NCBI RefSeq assembly: GCF_004208415.1
Contig: NZ_CP035758.1
Location: 8,308,001 to 8,372,000 of the forward strand
DNA: 64,000 nt
From: Ktedonosporobacter rubrisoli
GTDB lineage: Bacteria > Chloroflexota > Ktedonobacteria > Ktedonobacterales > Ktedonobacteraceae
Reading direction: 5' to 3'
Both the position numbers and the translations under genes were made by a program. This document shows, piece after piece, positions 42,465-48,939 of the stretch; the stretch's first letter is position 1, and each line of letters begins with the position of its first letter. The notes beneath the pieces were generated by a model. It worked only from the letters and a program-made list of their open reading frames with translations. It did not search any database and was not told the origin of the DNA.

Positions 42465-43079
42465 TTATGTAAGTTTCGTCAGCCAGGTATGCCCGGGATG
42501 GACGAGAGCAAGGGATTGAGCCAACCATTCTCGACGCTTTCCATCAAGCGCGGGGAGTGTCCTGGCAAAATCCGCCTCATCCTTGGGGCGTAGCCCCTTG
42601 GCTTTGTAGAACAACTGAATTTCTGGAGCAAGATAAGGAATGCCATCCTCGTTTATTGATCCCAGCGTAGAGAGAGGACCACGAATCTGTGCCGTGCGAC
42701 GAGAAATCCATTGATCCTGCTCGGCATCGATGACCATCAATTGGAGCGCCCAGGGAGCATTCTTGTGCTGACGGCACCAGATGTCGTGGACCGATGCTGC
42801 GAGAGGTGCGTCCCGCTTCCATTCTTGGAAGGGCCACGAACCGGGTAATAGCTCCGGGTGTGCTTCTTGAACATCCCACCCTTGAAGCAGCGCGCGGATC
42901 TCGTGCTGATCTCGGCGCAGAAAGAGGATATCGATATCCTCATGCTCTCGTGTTTGAACGCCGAGGAAGAGATCGAGCGCCCAGCCACCGGCGATCCACC
43001 AGGGAACGGTGAGTGAAGAAAAAAACCTGGCCACGTCCTCTGGTTGCCACGGCTGCCATGACCCAAATTGATTCGTCAC
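42465..43079 (-). CDS. Aminoglycoside-type nucleotidyltransferase
   Basis: A 204-residue protein of the ANT(2'')/LinB-like nucleotidyltransferase family: WWIAGGWALDLFLG (about 27-40) followed by REHEDIDILFLRRDQ (about 44-58, metal-binding D-x-D), then LPGSWPFQEWKRDAPLA and VMVIDAEQ-like strand (about 117-123), and a helical C-terminus with Y-K-A-K-G-L-R-P-K-D-E-A-D-F. These enzymes transfer AMP to aminoglycosides or lincosamides; the actual substrate cannot be read. Start is GTG at 43079 with AAGGTAGG upstream. Together with the VOC gene upstream it may belong to a resistance-type pair. Confidence 0.82.
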   Translation of the reverse strand: MTNQFGSWQPWQPEDVARFFSSLTVPWWIAGGWALDLFLGVQTREHEDIDILFLRRDQHEIRALLQGWDVQEAHPELLPGSWPFQEWKRDAPLAASVHDIWCRQHKNAPWALQLMVIDAEQDQWISRRTAQIRGPLSTLGSINEDGIPYLAPEIQLFYKAKGLRPKDEADFARTLPALDGKRREWLAQSLALVHPGHTWLTKLT

Positions 43080-43137
43080 GTGTGCCTACCTTGCCTTCCA
43101 AATAGTGTGTACTTCTTTTCTTATGCAAAGATTGCAT

Positions 43138-43575
43138 CTATTTGATTTGCTCCGCCAATTCTAAAATAATTCCCTCTGGCCCGCGAACGTAGCAGAGCTT
43201 ATAGCTTCCTTCAAAGTGTTGGATCTCACCAAAGATTTCCATCCCTCGCTTTTTCAATTTGGCTACAATAGCTTCAATATCTTCAACAACAAAGGCGATA
43301 TGCCGAATACCGGGAGTATTGGCCAGAGATGGCCGGATACCTTGTTCATCCGGGGGCGAATAATATTTGACGAGCTCTATGTTTGCCTGGCCATCGGATG
43401 TACCTAGCATTACAAATGCTGTTCTAGCGTCATTAAGCCCAACTATTCGATCCAACATCTTGCCTTCCATTTCTCCTTCCCCCAGCACCTCAAGTCCAAA
43501 ATCAAGAAAAAAAGCTTTTGCAGCCGCAAGATCATTGACGATTACGCCCACATGATCTATTCTCTGGATTTTCAT
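43138..43575 (-). CDS. VOC-family (glyoxalase I-like) protein
   Basis: A 145-residue vicinal-oxygen-chelate protein. QRIDHVGVIVNDLAAAKAFF (4-23; ligand His8), VMLGTSDGQANIELVKYY (about 55-72; ligand Glu), RHIAFVVEDIEAIVAKL (about 91-107; ligand His) and the final GIILELAEQ (about 135-143; Glu) supply a full set of four metal ligands. It resembles methylmalonyl-CoA epimerase/glyoxalase-type VOCs. AGGAGG precedes the ATG. It is 58 bp upstream of the nucleotidyltransferase gene, probably one operon. Confidence 0.87.
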   Translation of the reverse strand: MKIQRIDHVGVIVNDLAAAKAFFLDFGLEVLGEGEMEGKMLDRIVGLNDARTAFVMLGTSDGQANIELVKYYSPPDEQGIRPSLANTPGIRHIAFVVEDIEAIVAKLKKRGMEIFGEIQHFEGSYKLCYVRGPEGIILELAEQIK

Positions 43576-43729
43576 ATCTCGTACCTCCTACACCTTATAC
43601 GGCCTTACCTTTGATCTCTTAGGGGAGTCTACCTGAGGCTGATCTGGAAGTCAAACCGCCCTGTCAATGAGGAGCGGGAGCTATCTTTCATGAACAGCAA
43701 ACAGTCAGCGTGCCCTTTCTCTCGATCAC

Positions 43730-43758
43730 TTGACACTCTTTGTACCTCAATGTATACT
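43730..43758 (+). promoter_or_regulatory. Strong promoter of the alpha/beta hydrolase gene
   Basis: TTGACA (43730-43735) and TATACT (43753-43758) with a 17-bp spacer. A 31-bp palindrome starts 31 bp downstream of the -10 box. Confidence 0.75.
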
Positions 43759-43789
43759 CTTTTTAACTTAATAACTAAGCAAATTTTTT

Positions 43790-43820
43790 GAAATATTACT
43801 TATCCAATAAGTAATATTTC
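43790..43820. promoter_or_regulatory. 31-bp near-perfect inverted repeat in the hydrolase leader
   Basis: GAAATATTACTTAT and ATAAGTAATATTTC are perfect 14-bp arms around CCA. It lies between the promoter and the gene. An AT-rich operator for a TetR-type repressor acting as a roadblock, or an RNA hairpin, are both possible; no T-run follows, so termination is unlikely. Confidence 0.7.
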
Positions 43821-43938
43821 GGCATAGAAATGATGAAAGCCCTGTGTTCACATCCAGGAAACAAGGAGTTAAGAGGAGAGGAGAAGCTATGTCAGGGGCA
43901 TTTTTGCAGGAATAACTCATACCTAATGGAGGAAGCAG

Positions 43939-44730
43939 ATGTCAAGCAAGCACACGCAACGAAGCAAGGTATCAAACGGAGACGTCAAACTGGCAGTCAG
44001 CCTGACCGGCAAGGGGCAACAGCTCATTTTCTTCAACGGCCTTGGGGCGACTCAGGCGATTTGGAAGAGCGTCATTCGCCATTTGACCGGTCAGTACCAG
44101 GTGGTCACCTTCGATTTCCGCGGGCATGGCAAGGCTACAGGGGCAAAGGACTATTCCTTTGACAGTTTTCTGACCGATGCGGAAGCAGTTCTCGCAGCTT
44201 GGGGGAAAGACAAGCCTCTCCTGGTCGCCTGGTCGATGGGCGCTGACCTGGCTATTAGGTATGCTGCAGCCCATCCAGGGAGCGTGGGAGGCATATTGAT
44301 TATTGACGGCGCTCTGCCGGCTCAGCTCATTGATGACCCAGAAGAGGTGAAGCGCCTGCTCCACAATCCCTGGATGCGGCTCGGATTTTTTGCGCTCGGG
44401 CTTATTGGAATGGGCTACCAACTCTCTCCTGACGAGCAACTCACTCTCAATATGCAGCTCGATGCTAGCCGAAAGCTTATCCTGCAGGTCTATGAAAAGC
44501 TAGATTGCCCGGTTGAGCTCATTCTTGCCTCTAAAACCGCTGGTGAAAAGGGAGCATACGCGAGCCGAATCAATATGTTATGGCTGGCTGCTGCCGAGCG
44601 ACTTGCAAGCACATATCCAGCTCTTCCCATCCATTGGTTAGAGAGCATTCACCAGCTCCCCCTCAAAAAACCTGTTGAGTTAGCCAGAGCTATCGATGAT
44701 TTTTCGCGACGGGTTAAGAGGGAGGGCTAG
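43939..44730 (+). CDS. Alpha/beta hydrolase
   Basis: A 263-residue alpha/beta-hydrolase: oxyanion region IFFNGLGATQAIWKSV (30-45), VVTFDFRGHGKATG (55-68), the nucleophile elbow VAWSMGAD (96-103; Ser99, with Ala-Trp for the usual first Gly), and a late His in HWLESIHQLPLKKP (about 238-251). The acid is probably in a strand near CPVELILAS (about 193-201). AGGAGG-type site GGAGG precedes the ATG. Substrate unknown; expression is probably controlled by the leader palindrome. Confidence 0.85.
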   Translation: MSSKHTQRSKVSNGDVKLAVSLTGKGQQLIFFNGLGATQAIWKSVIRHLTGQYQVVTFDFRGHGKATGAKDYSFDSFLTDAEAVLAAWGKDKPLLVAWSMGADLAIRYAAAHPGSVGGILIIDGALPAQLIDDPEEVKRLLHNPWMRLGFFALGLIGMGYQLSPDEQLTLNMQLDASRKLILQVYEKLDCPVELILASKTAGEKGAYASRINMLWLAAAERLASTYPALPIHWLESIHQLPLKKPVELARAIDDFSRRVKREG

Positions 44731-44732
44731 GG

Positions 44733-44993
44733 CTAGCAGACCTCACCCGTCTCGTCATCGACCAGGCGGGAACCTGGGATGATCCGTCGATAGATAAGAA
44801 AGCCGTGGGGGCAGCAGTGCAGGCGCTCAATCTGCCAGGCAAAGGGCGCGAGCTGTTCCAGGCGTTGTTCAGCTCTGGCCCGCGCCTGCTCCTCATCGAC
44901 GGCGTAGACTCTTACCAACTGGCCCCACTCCTGCTTGCCCTCGCCGGCAGGAACGCCTCCCACAATCCACAAATATTCACGATGTTGCCCCAT
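44733..44993 (-). CDS. Small unknown protein
   Basis: An 86-residue protein: GQHREYLWIVGGVPAGEGKQ at the N-terminus, a helix DEEQARARAEQRLEQLA (about 33-49) and a Cys-containing strand ERLHCCPHGFLIYRRII. GGAG precedes the ATG at 44993; the longer frame begins without a ribosome site. It is the last gene of a minus-strand cluster with the CheY-like and two small genes, 71 bp after the receiver. No function known. Confidence 0.6.
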   Translation of the reverse strand: MGQHREYLWIVGGVPAGEGKQEWGQLVRVYAVDEEQARARAEQRLEQLAPFAWQIERLHCCPHGFLIYRRIIPGSRLVDDETGEVC

Positions 44994-45063
44994 TGCCGTG
45001 TGCTCCTTGTCCACTATGCCATACAACATACCCGCTAACCATCCTAAAACTTGCCGACCTGAC

Positions 45064-45492
45064 CTAGCTGCTTTCAGGCCTTGGTGGTGAACAATACAGC
45101 GCGGCCAGAGTGAGAATCTGCTGCGTCGTACTTGGTTTGGTAAGATAGTCCTCGAAGCCGACCAATCGAGCCTTCAAGCGGTCAAGCAGACCGTTACAGC
45201 GCGTGTGAAGAACCAGGACCGTACCGGCGTAGGTCGCCTGTTTGCGCAAGAGGATAGCGACCTGATAGCCGTCAAGGCGCGGCATCACCAGGTCCATGAG
45301 GATCAAGCGTGGGACCGAACCACCGTCGCGCAGCCAGCGCAGCATACTCACGCCATCGGGGAAGGAGCGCACCGCATAGCCCTCGCGCCGCAAGGTATAT
45401 TCAAGGATCTTGCGCACCGTGGGCGAATCGTCGGCGACAAGAATCGAGCCCACCGCCGGCTCTAGAGCTGGCAACAAACAGACAGGCTTCAT
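45064..45492 (-). CDS. CheY-like stand-alone response-regulator receiver
   Basis: A 142-residue receiver domain: acidic pocket ADD (20-22), phosphoacceptor Asp67 in LILMDLVMPRLDGYQ, switch Thr97 in VLVLHTRCN and Lys119 in YLTKPSTTQQ. No output domain. Its start codon overlaps the stop of the upstream small gene (ATGA at 45489-45492), so translation is coupled. It probably relays a phosphate to a partner protein; the cognate kinase is not in the window. The first 15 residues are an extra leader not part of the fold. Confidence 0.88.
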   Translation of the reverse strand: MKPVCLLPALEPAVGSILVADDSPTVRKILEYTLRREGYAVRSFPDGVSMLRWLRDGGSVPRLILMDLVMPRLDGYQVAILLRKQATYAGTVLVLHTRCNGLLDRLKARLVGFEDYLTKPSTTQQILTLAALYCSPPRPESS

Positions 45493-45740
45493 GGCTCTGT
45501 TCCCTCCTGTCTCTCTACAGGCAGATCAAGCACATACATGTGGCATGTTTCGTCATAGTGGTAAGCCACCTTGTGGTGTTCAAGCCAGGTCTCGCAAGCC
45601 CTGATCGTCTCCCTCAACTTCTCCTTCTCATAGACTAGATGCGCAATCGGCTGCACAATCTTGGCCCGGCTCAAGGCATCCAGTACGATCAGTATGGTTT
45701 GTCGCGACGGCTTGCGCTCACTCTTGCTATACTCATTCAT
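45489..45740 (-). CDS. Small paralogous protein coupled to the receiver gene
   Basis: An 83-residue protein (ATG 45740 with GGAAGG upstream). SRQTILIVLDALSRAKIV (about 12-29) and ETIRACETWLEHHKVAYHYD (about 45-64), then YVLDL, match the pattern in the gene at 45804-46049 and the partial gene at 1-283. Its stop overlaps the receiver start (ATGA). Unknown function; co-translation with a CheY-like receiver suggests it could be its partner or a target. Confidence 0.7.
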   Translation of the reverse strand: MNEYSKSERKPSRQTILIVLDALSRAKIVQPIAHLVYEKEKLRETIRACETWLEHHKVAYHYDETCHMYVLDLPVERQEGTEP

Positions 45741-45803
45741 ACGCAAAATCCTTCCCACTTTTACAACTTGTTTGCCTTCCGCAAAAAGTTCCCCCAAAAA
45801 TCC

Positions 45804-46049
45804 TTAATAAGCACCTGACATACTGTTGTGCAGAAGAGTAGGCGGGAGATAGCAGCCCTGCACCTGGTCGAAACGAAAGGGGATGCGCCAGCGCAAGAGC
45901 CACTTATAATGCTGATAGAATATTGTCCGAAGCTGCACGCGAATATGCGAAGGTAACGAGGTATTGTAGGCGCGATAGGCCTGGTTGAGTTGGCTCAACA
46001 CGTCAAGTACCATCTGTCTGGTTAGCGGAGATTGCTTCCTGTCTTCCAT
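45804..46049 (-). CDS. Small paralogous protein upstream of the receiver operon
   Basis: An 81-residue protein with GGGAGG before its ATG. LTRQMVLDVLSQLNQAYRAY (about 9-28) and IFYQHYKWLLRWRIPFRFD (about 43-61), then YLPP, show it is a relative of 45489-45740 and of the partial gene at the window start. It begins a four-gene minus-strand cluster. Function unknown. Confidence 0.7.
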   Translation of the reverse strand: MEDRKQSPLTRQMVLDVLSQLNQAYRAYNTSLPSHIRVQLRTIFYQHYKWLLRWRIPFRFDQVQGCYLPPTLLHNSMSGAY

Positions 46050-46200
46050 CTTTCTGTCCTCCCTGGCTTCTTCTTTGATTGCATGTGTAGAGATATCACG
46101 ACCCGCCTGCCAATGTAAGCTATACTTTTAGAGCTCTGCGAGCCCTTACAAGAATGCATTATACCCACATACAGCCCAAATTACAGGAAAAATTCACCTT

Positions 46201-46254
46201 GTTTTACCCGCGTTTTACCCTCTTTATCACCGCAAAATCACCACAAAATCACCA
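46201..46254. repeat. Two pairs of 11-bp-period direct repeats
   Basis: GTTTTACCC occurs at 46201-46209 and 46212-46220; CAAAATCACCA occurs at 46233-46243 and again immediately at 46244-46254. Both pairs have an 11-bp period, one helical turn, so a protein could bind both copies on the same face. They lie between the divergent small-gene cluster and the XRE-TPR regulator, the likely control region of both. Confidence 0.6.
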
Positions 46255-46346
46255 GCAAGCATACTGTATTATTGGGAAATAGATGTATAGTATTAATATA
46301 GAGATAGAAATATGATAATAAGTGATGTTTGCTAGGAGGGGAAGAT

Positions 46347-47771
46347 TTGGAAGAAATTGTAAAACAAGCGGGCAGGCTCCAAGAGGCGCGTTATCCCAAT
46401 ACTCTTGACAGTTCCATCAGGAGCCTGGGAATGAGAAAGGCAGAGATTGCCGCAAAGATAGGGATTTCCAAGAATACGATGAGCCGCTATATACAAGGCT
46501 CGCATCCGGTTCCCAACCATATACGGCAGCGTTTTGCCGACGTATTAGGTATCCCTGAAGCGCTCCTCTTTCCACCGCAGGTAAGTCCATCTCCACAGCA
46601 GCATCTTTCTCTGTTGCAAGCTTCTATGAATCCCTCGGGTGTTATAATACAAAGCGAAAAAGGACGATTTGACATAACGCAAAAAGAAGAAGAGGGATTT
46701 ATGGACCCGGCTCGCAGAAACATACTCATGAAGACGGTTACTGCAGCTGCTGTGTTCGCCGGCGAGCAATTAGCGGCTCCTTCAGCTCAGGAACTTGTAG
46801 AACGTCTTTCCCGTATCTTTGGTTCTGCACCCCCGCATCTGATAGATAAACAAAGCGTGGAATATTTACAACTCAGACTTGAACGATCCTGGGCCGATCA
46901 GCGAGCTAGACATCTGCCTCCACAGGCCTTATTGCGCTATCTCCTTAAAGACCTTTCTGAACTGACCAACCTTTTAGAAAGATCCTTACCGCTTTCCCTA
47001 CGACCCCGTATCGTTACGATTACAGGCGCGACCGCATTACTGGCAGGAATACTCTCCTATGAGGCCTGGAATGATGCTCAAAGTCAGTCCTTTTATCAAA
47101 TCGCAATAAATGCAGCTCGTGAGACAGAAAATCCGGCTTTGGAAGCCGTAGCATGGGGCTGGAACAGTCTTCTTGCTCAGTATAGCGGGCATCCCGAGCA
47201 GGCGCTTCACTATGTCCAGCATGGGCTCATCTCTCAAGCTCAAGTGCATCAAGAAATCGTAGGCTGGTTAGCGGCAATTGAAGCGGAGCTCTATGCAACC
47301 CTGGGAAACGCAAGGGCATCCCTGCAGGCGCTTCAGCGCGCCTCCGAAATCAAGGGAGAGCCGGGTCGAAATTGGGGTGAGACCTTCTGGGCGCATTTTG
47401 AGCCGAGCCAATATAGAGGCTATCAGGGCATATGTTACTTACGGTTGGCACAGAACGAACCGGCAAAGAGGCGCTATGTTGATCGAGCTCAGGAAGTCTT
47501 ACAAGGGACGCTAGAGGAACTTGATAGAAGCACAAGGCATAGGCGCCCCACGCTCATTGTAGATGTAGCCACTACGTATGCCTTGCAAGACAAGAAAGAG
47601 CAAGCCCTTCAATACGCCCTGCAGGCCGCACAAAGTTTATCAGAGACACGTTTTATTTCGCGTGTTCCTGTGCTGCGTTTACAGTCCCTGCAAGCGTTCC
47701 TCTGCCATGTGGGCGCTTCCCCAACAGAACTGGGAGCGCTTGATGCGGCTATGAAGCATCTTTCATTGTAA
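46347..47771 (+). CDS. XRE-TPR transcription regulator (RRNPP-like architecture)
   Basis: A 474-residue regulator. An XRE helix-turn-helix is at about 25-80 (KAEIAAKIGISKNTMSRYIQ, then HIRQRFADVLGIPEALLF). After a linker with RRNILMKTVTAAAVFAGEQL (about 128-147), TPR-type helical repeats fill 200-470 (ALLRYLLKDLSELTNLLERS; AGILSYEAWNDAQSQSFYQI; ALQYALQAAQSL). HTH plus TPR is the layout of RRNPP peptide-sensing regulators. I place the start at TTG 46347, with AGGAGG seven bases upstream. Its stop overlaps the ATG of a 26-residue ORF (TAATG), the first of several short ORFs. Confidence 0.82.
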   Translation: MEEIVKQAGRLQEARYPNTLDSSIRSLGMRKAEIAAKIGISKNTMSRYIQGSHPVPNHIRQRFADVLGIPEALLFPPQVSPSPQQHLSLLQASMNPSGVIIQSEKGRFDITQKEEEGFMDPARRNILMKTVTAAAVFAGEQLAAPSAQELVERLSRIFGSAPPHLIDKQSVEYLQLRLERSWADQRARHLPPQALLRYLLKDLSELTNLLERSLPLSLRPRIVTITGATALLAGILSYEAWNDAQSQSFYQIAINAARETENPALEAVAWGWNSLLAQYSGHPEQALHYVQHGLISQAQVHQEIVGWLAAIEAELYATLGNARASLQALQRASEIKGEPGRNWGETFWAHFEPSQYRGYQGICYLRLAQNEPAKRRYVDRAQEVLQGTLEELDRSTRHRRPTLIVDVATTYALQDKKEQALQYALQAAQSLSETRFISRVPVLRLQSLQAFLCHVGASPTELGALDAAMKHLSL

Positions 47772-47851
47772 TGCGGCTTCTCATCATGCCACCTGGCAAA
47801 CATCCAAGGATGAAAGATCTCAAAGAAGTATTGAGAGGTGAAACATCGTGA
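47771..47851 (+). CDS. Short ORF coupled to the XRE-TPR gene (26 residues)
   Basis: The ATG overlaps the regulator's stop codon (TAATG) and the frame reads MRLLIMPPGKHPRM and KEVLRGETS to TGA at 47851. It has no ribosome site of its own, as in coupled translation. It is basic with a hydrophobic start. It could encode a small peptide acting with the regulator or be non-functional. Confidence 0.35.
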   Translation: MRLLIMPPGKHPRMKDLKEVLRGETS

Positions 47852-47935
47852 GTGAAGAACAGCAGCGCGTTCTTTAATATCATTGCATGTGCACCTTGGT
47901 GCATGGATGCATTTAGATTGGGAAAAAGCATATAA
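47852..47935 (+). CDS. Short ORF with CxxxC hydrophobic peptide (27 residues), uncertain
   Basis: A GTG at 47852, one base past the previous stop, opens KNSSAFFNIIACAPWCMDAF and ends GKSI. The hydrophobic core with two Cys is suggestive of a processed peptide, but there is no clear ribosome site (GAGAGG is 16-21 bases away) and it overlaps the next candidate frame. Confidence 0.25.
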   Translation: MKNSSAFFNIIACAPWCMDAFRLGKSI

Positions 47936-48062
47936 GATGCAGTCTCCCCATATCTTAATCCGCGCTCGTCGCTTTTCTGACACTCTCATGAAAGATTATA
48001 CTGATGTGCAAATCGTAAGAGACTTTTATGAAGAGGTCCATGCAACAGGAGAGAAAAAGTGA
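47889..48062 (+). CDS. Small protein upstream of and overlapping the PGDYL gene (57 residues)
   Basis: The frame reads VHLGAWMHLDWEKAYKMQSP then RARRFSDTLMKDYTDVQIVR and EEVHATGEKK; its stop overlaps the start of the next gene (GTGA at 48059-48062). The charged, helix-like composition and the overlap favour a real gene. The start is unclear: GTG 47889 or the ATG at 47907; neither has a ribosome site. Function unknown. Confidence 0.45.
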   Translation: MHLGAWMHLDWEKAYKMQSPHILIRARRFSDTLMKDYTDVQIVRDFYEEVHATGEKK

Positions 48063-48451
48063 TCGAGTTTAAGAAATACAGAAAGGTTGCTCCTACTTTC
48101 GCCCGCGTGCTGACCGTTGAGGATCACGAGGAGCGTCATGGCGTTGTGCAAGCGCCAGAAGGACTCTTACCGTTTGTGCCTGGAGATTATCTGGCCAGAG
48201 ATGCCAAAGGAGAATGGGTGATCAGGCAAGCCACGATTCAGAACAGATACCAGCGGATGGTGCCAGAAGATGAGGAGGGTTTTGCTCAATATTTGCGCAC
48301 TGACGTTTCCTTTGCCGCTGCGATGCCCGAGCCATTTGTGATAGACGGCATGCGCGGCAAGGCCGGAGACTATCTGATCGTCAATAATGAGAGCGGAGGT
48401 TGGCCAGTCGATCGCGAAATCTTTGAGCAGACGTACCAGCTTGTAGAATAG
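48059..48451 (+). CDS. Tandem PGDYL-module protein
   Basis: A 130-residue protein from a GTG with GGAGA upstream. It contains two copies of one module: LLPFVPGDYLARDAKGEWVI (about 36-55) plus Q-N-R-Y-Q, and KAGDYLIVNNESGGWPVDRE (about 101-120) plus F-E-Q-T-Y-Q. This P/A-G-D-Y-L...G-x-W-x-I/V-x-x-x-x-F-x-x-x-Y unit occurs in phage-like and conjugative-type small proteins, without a settled function. It ends the XRE-TPR gene cluster and is the last gene before the CRISPR-like array. Confidence 0.7.
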   Translation: MIEFKKYRKVAPTFARVLTVEDHEERHGVVQAPEGLLPFVPGDYLARDAKGEWVIRQATIQNRYQRMVPEDEEGFAQYLRTDVSFAAAMPEPFVIDGMRGKAGDYLIVNNESGGWPVDREIFEQTYQLVE

Positions 48452-48939
48452 CTTGCCGGAGCTGCATTCAGCCTGCCTGACTCTGACCTCTAGCTGTACA
48501 GCAGCATTCAAAAGGCTACTGTATATCCTCATGTGTGCATTTATCCTCTTGACATAACAGAAAGGTAAATATTAGAAGAGAAGCAGGCCATTCGGGCCAT
48601 AAGAGCGAAGTGTATATAACCTACCTGAAGTGCTCAAATGAAGGCTCGCCATAGGCCTGATTCGAAAATCTCCTCAGTCAGGCTGGGAAAGCGGGCCGAT
48701 CTTGCCCTCATGAGTCCATAAGTGGGCATGTACTGGCGTGTAAAAAATGTGCAAACGCATACTACGTACTCGAAAATCTTGCCTCTTTTGGAGCAAAAAA
48801 CGATTTTCGAAGAAGGCCGCCATATGCTATACTAGCCAGAGGAAGCAGCAGAAGAAGTGAGGCGCTAGAATGCCCAGGAAAGGGGTTTGCGCGTCCAAAA
48901 TGGGAAATCACACCACTGCTTACACTAGGGAGGGCTACG
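48452..48939. promoter_or_regulatory. Non-coding region before the array, presumed leader
   Basis: There is no gene here. Repeats 1-4 next to it are the most uniform and the far end of the array is the most degenerate, so by CRISPR convention this side is the leader. TATACT at 48828-48833 is a possible -10 box for array transcription about 110 bp before repeat 1; its -35 box is poor. The sequence is otherwise unremarkable. Confidence 0.45.
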
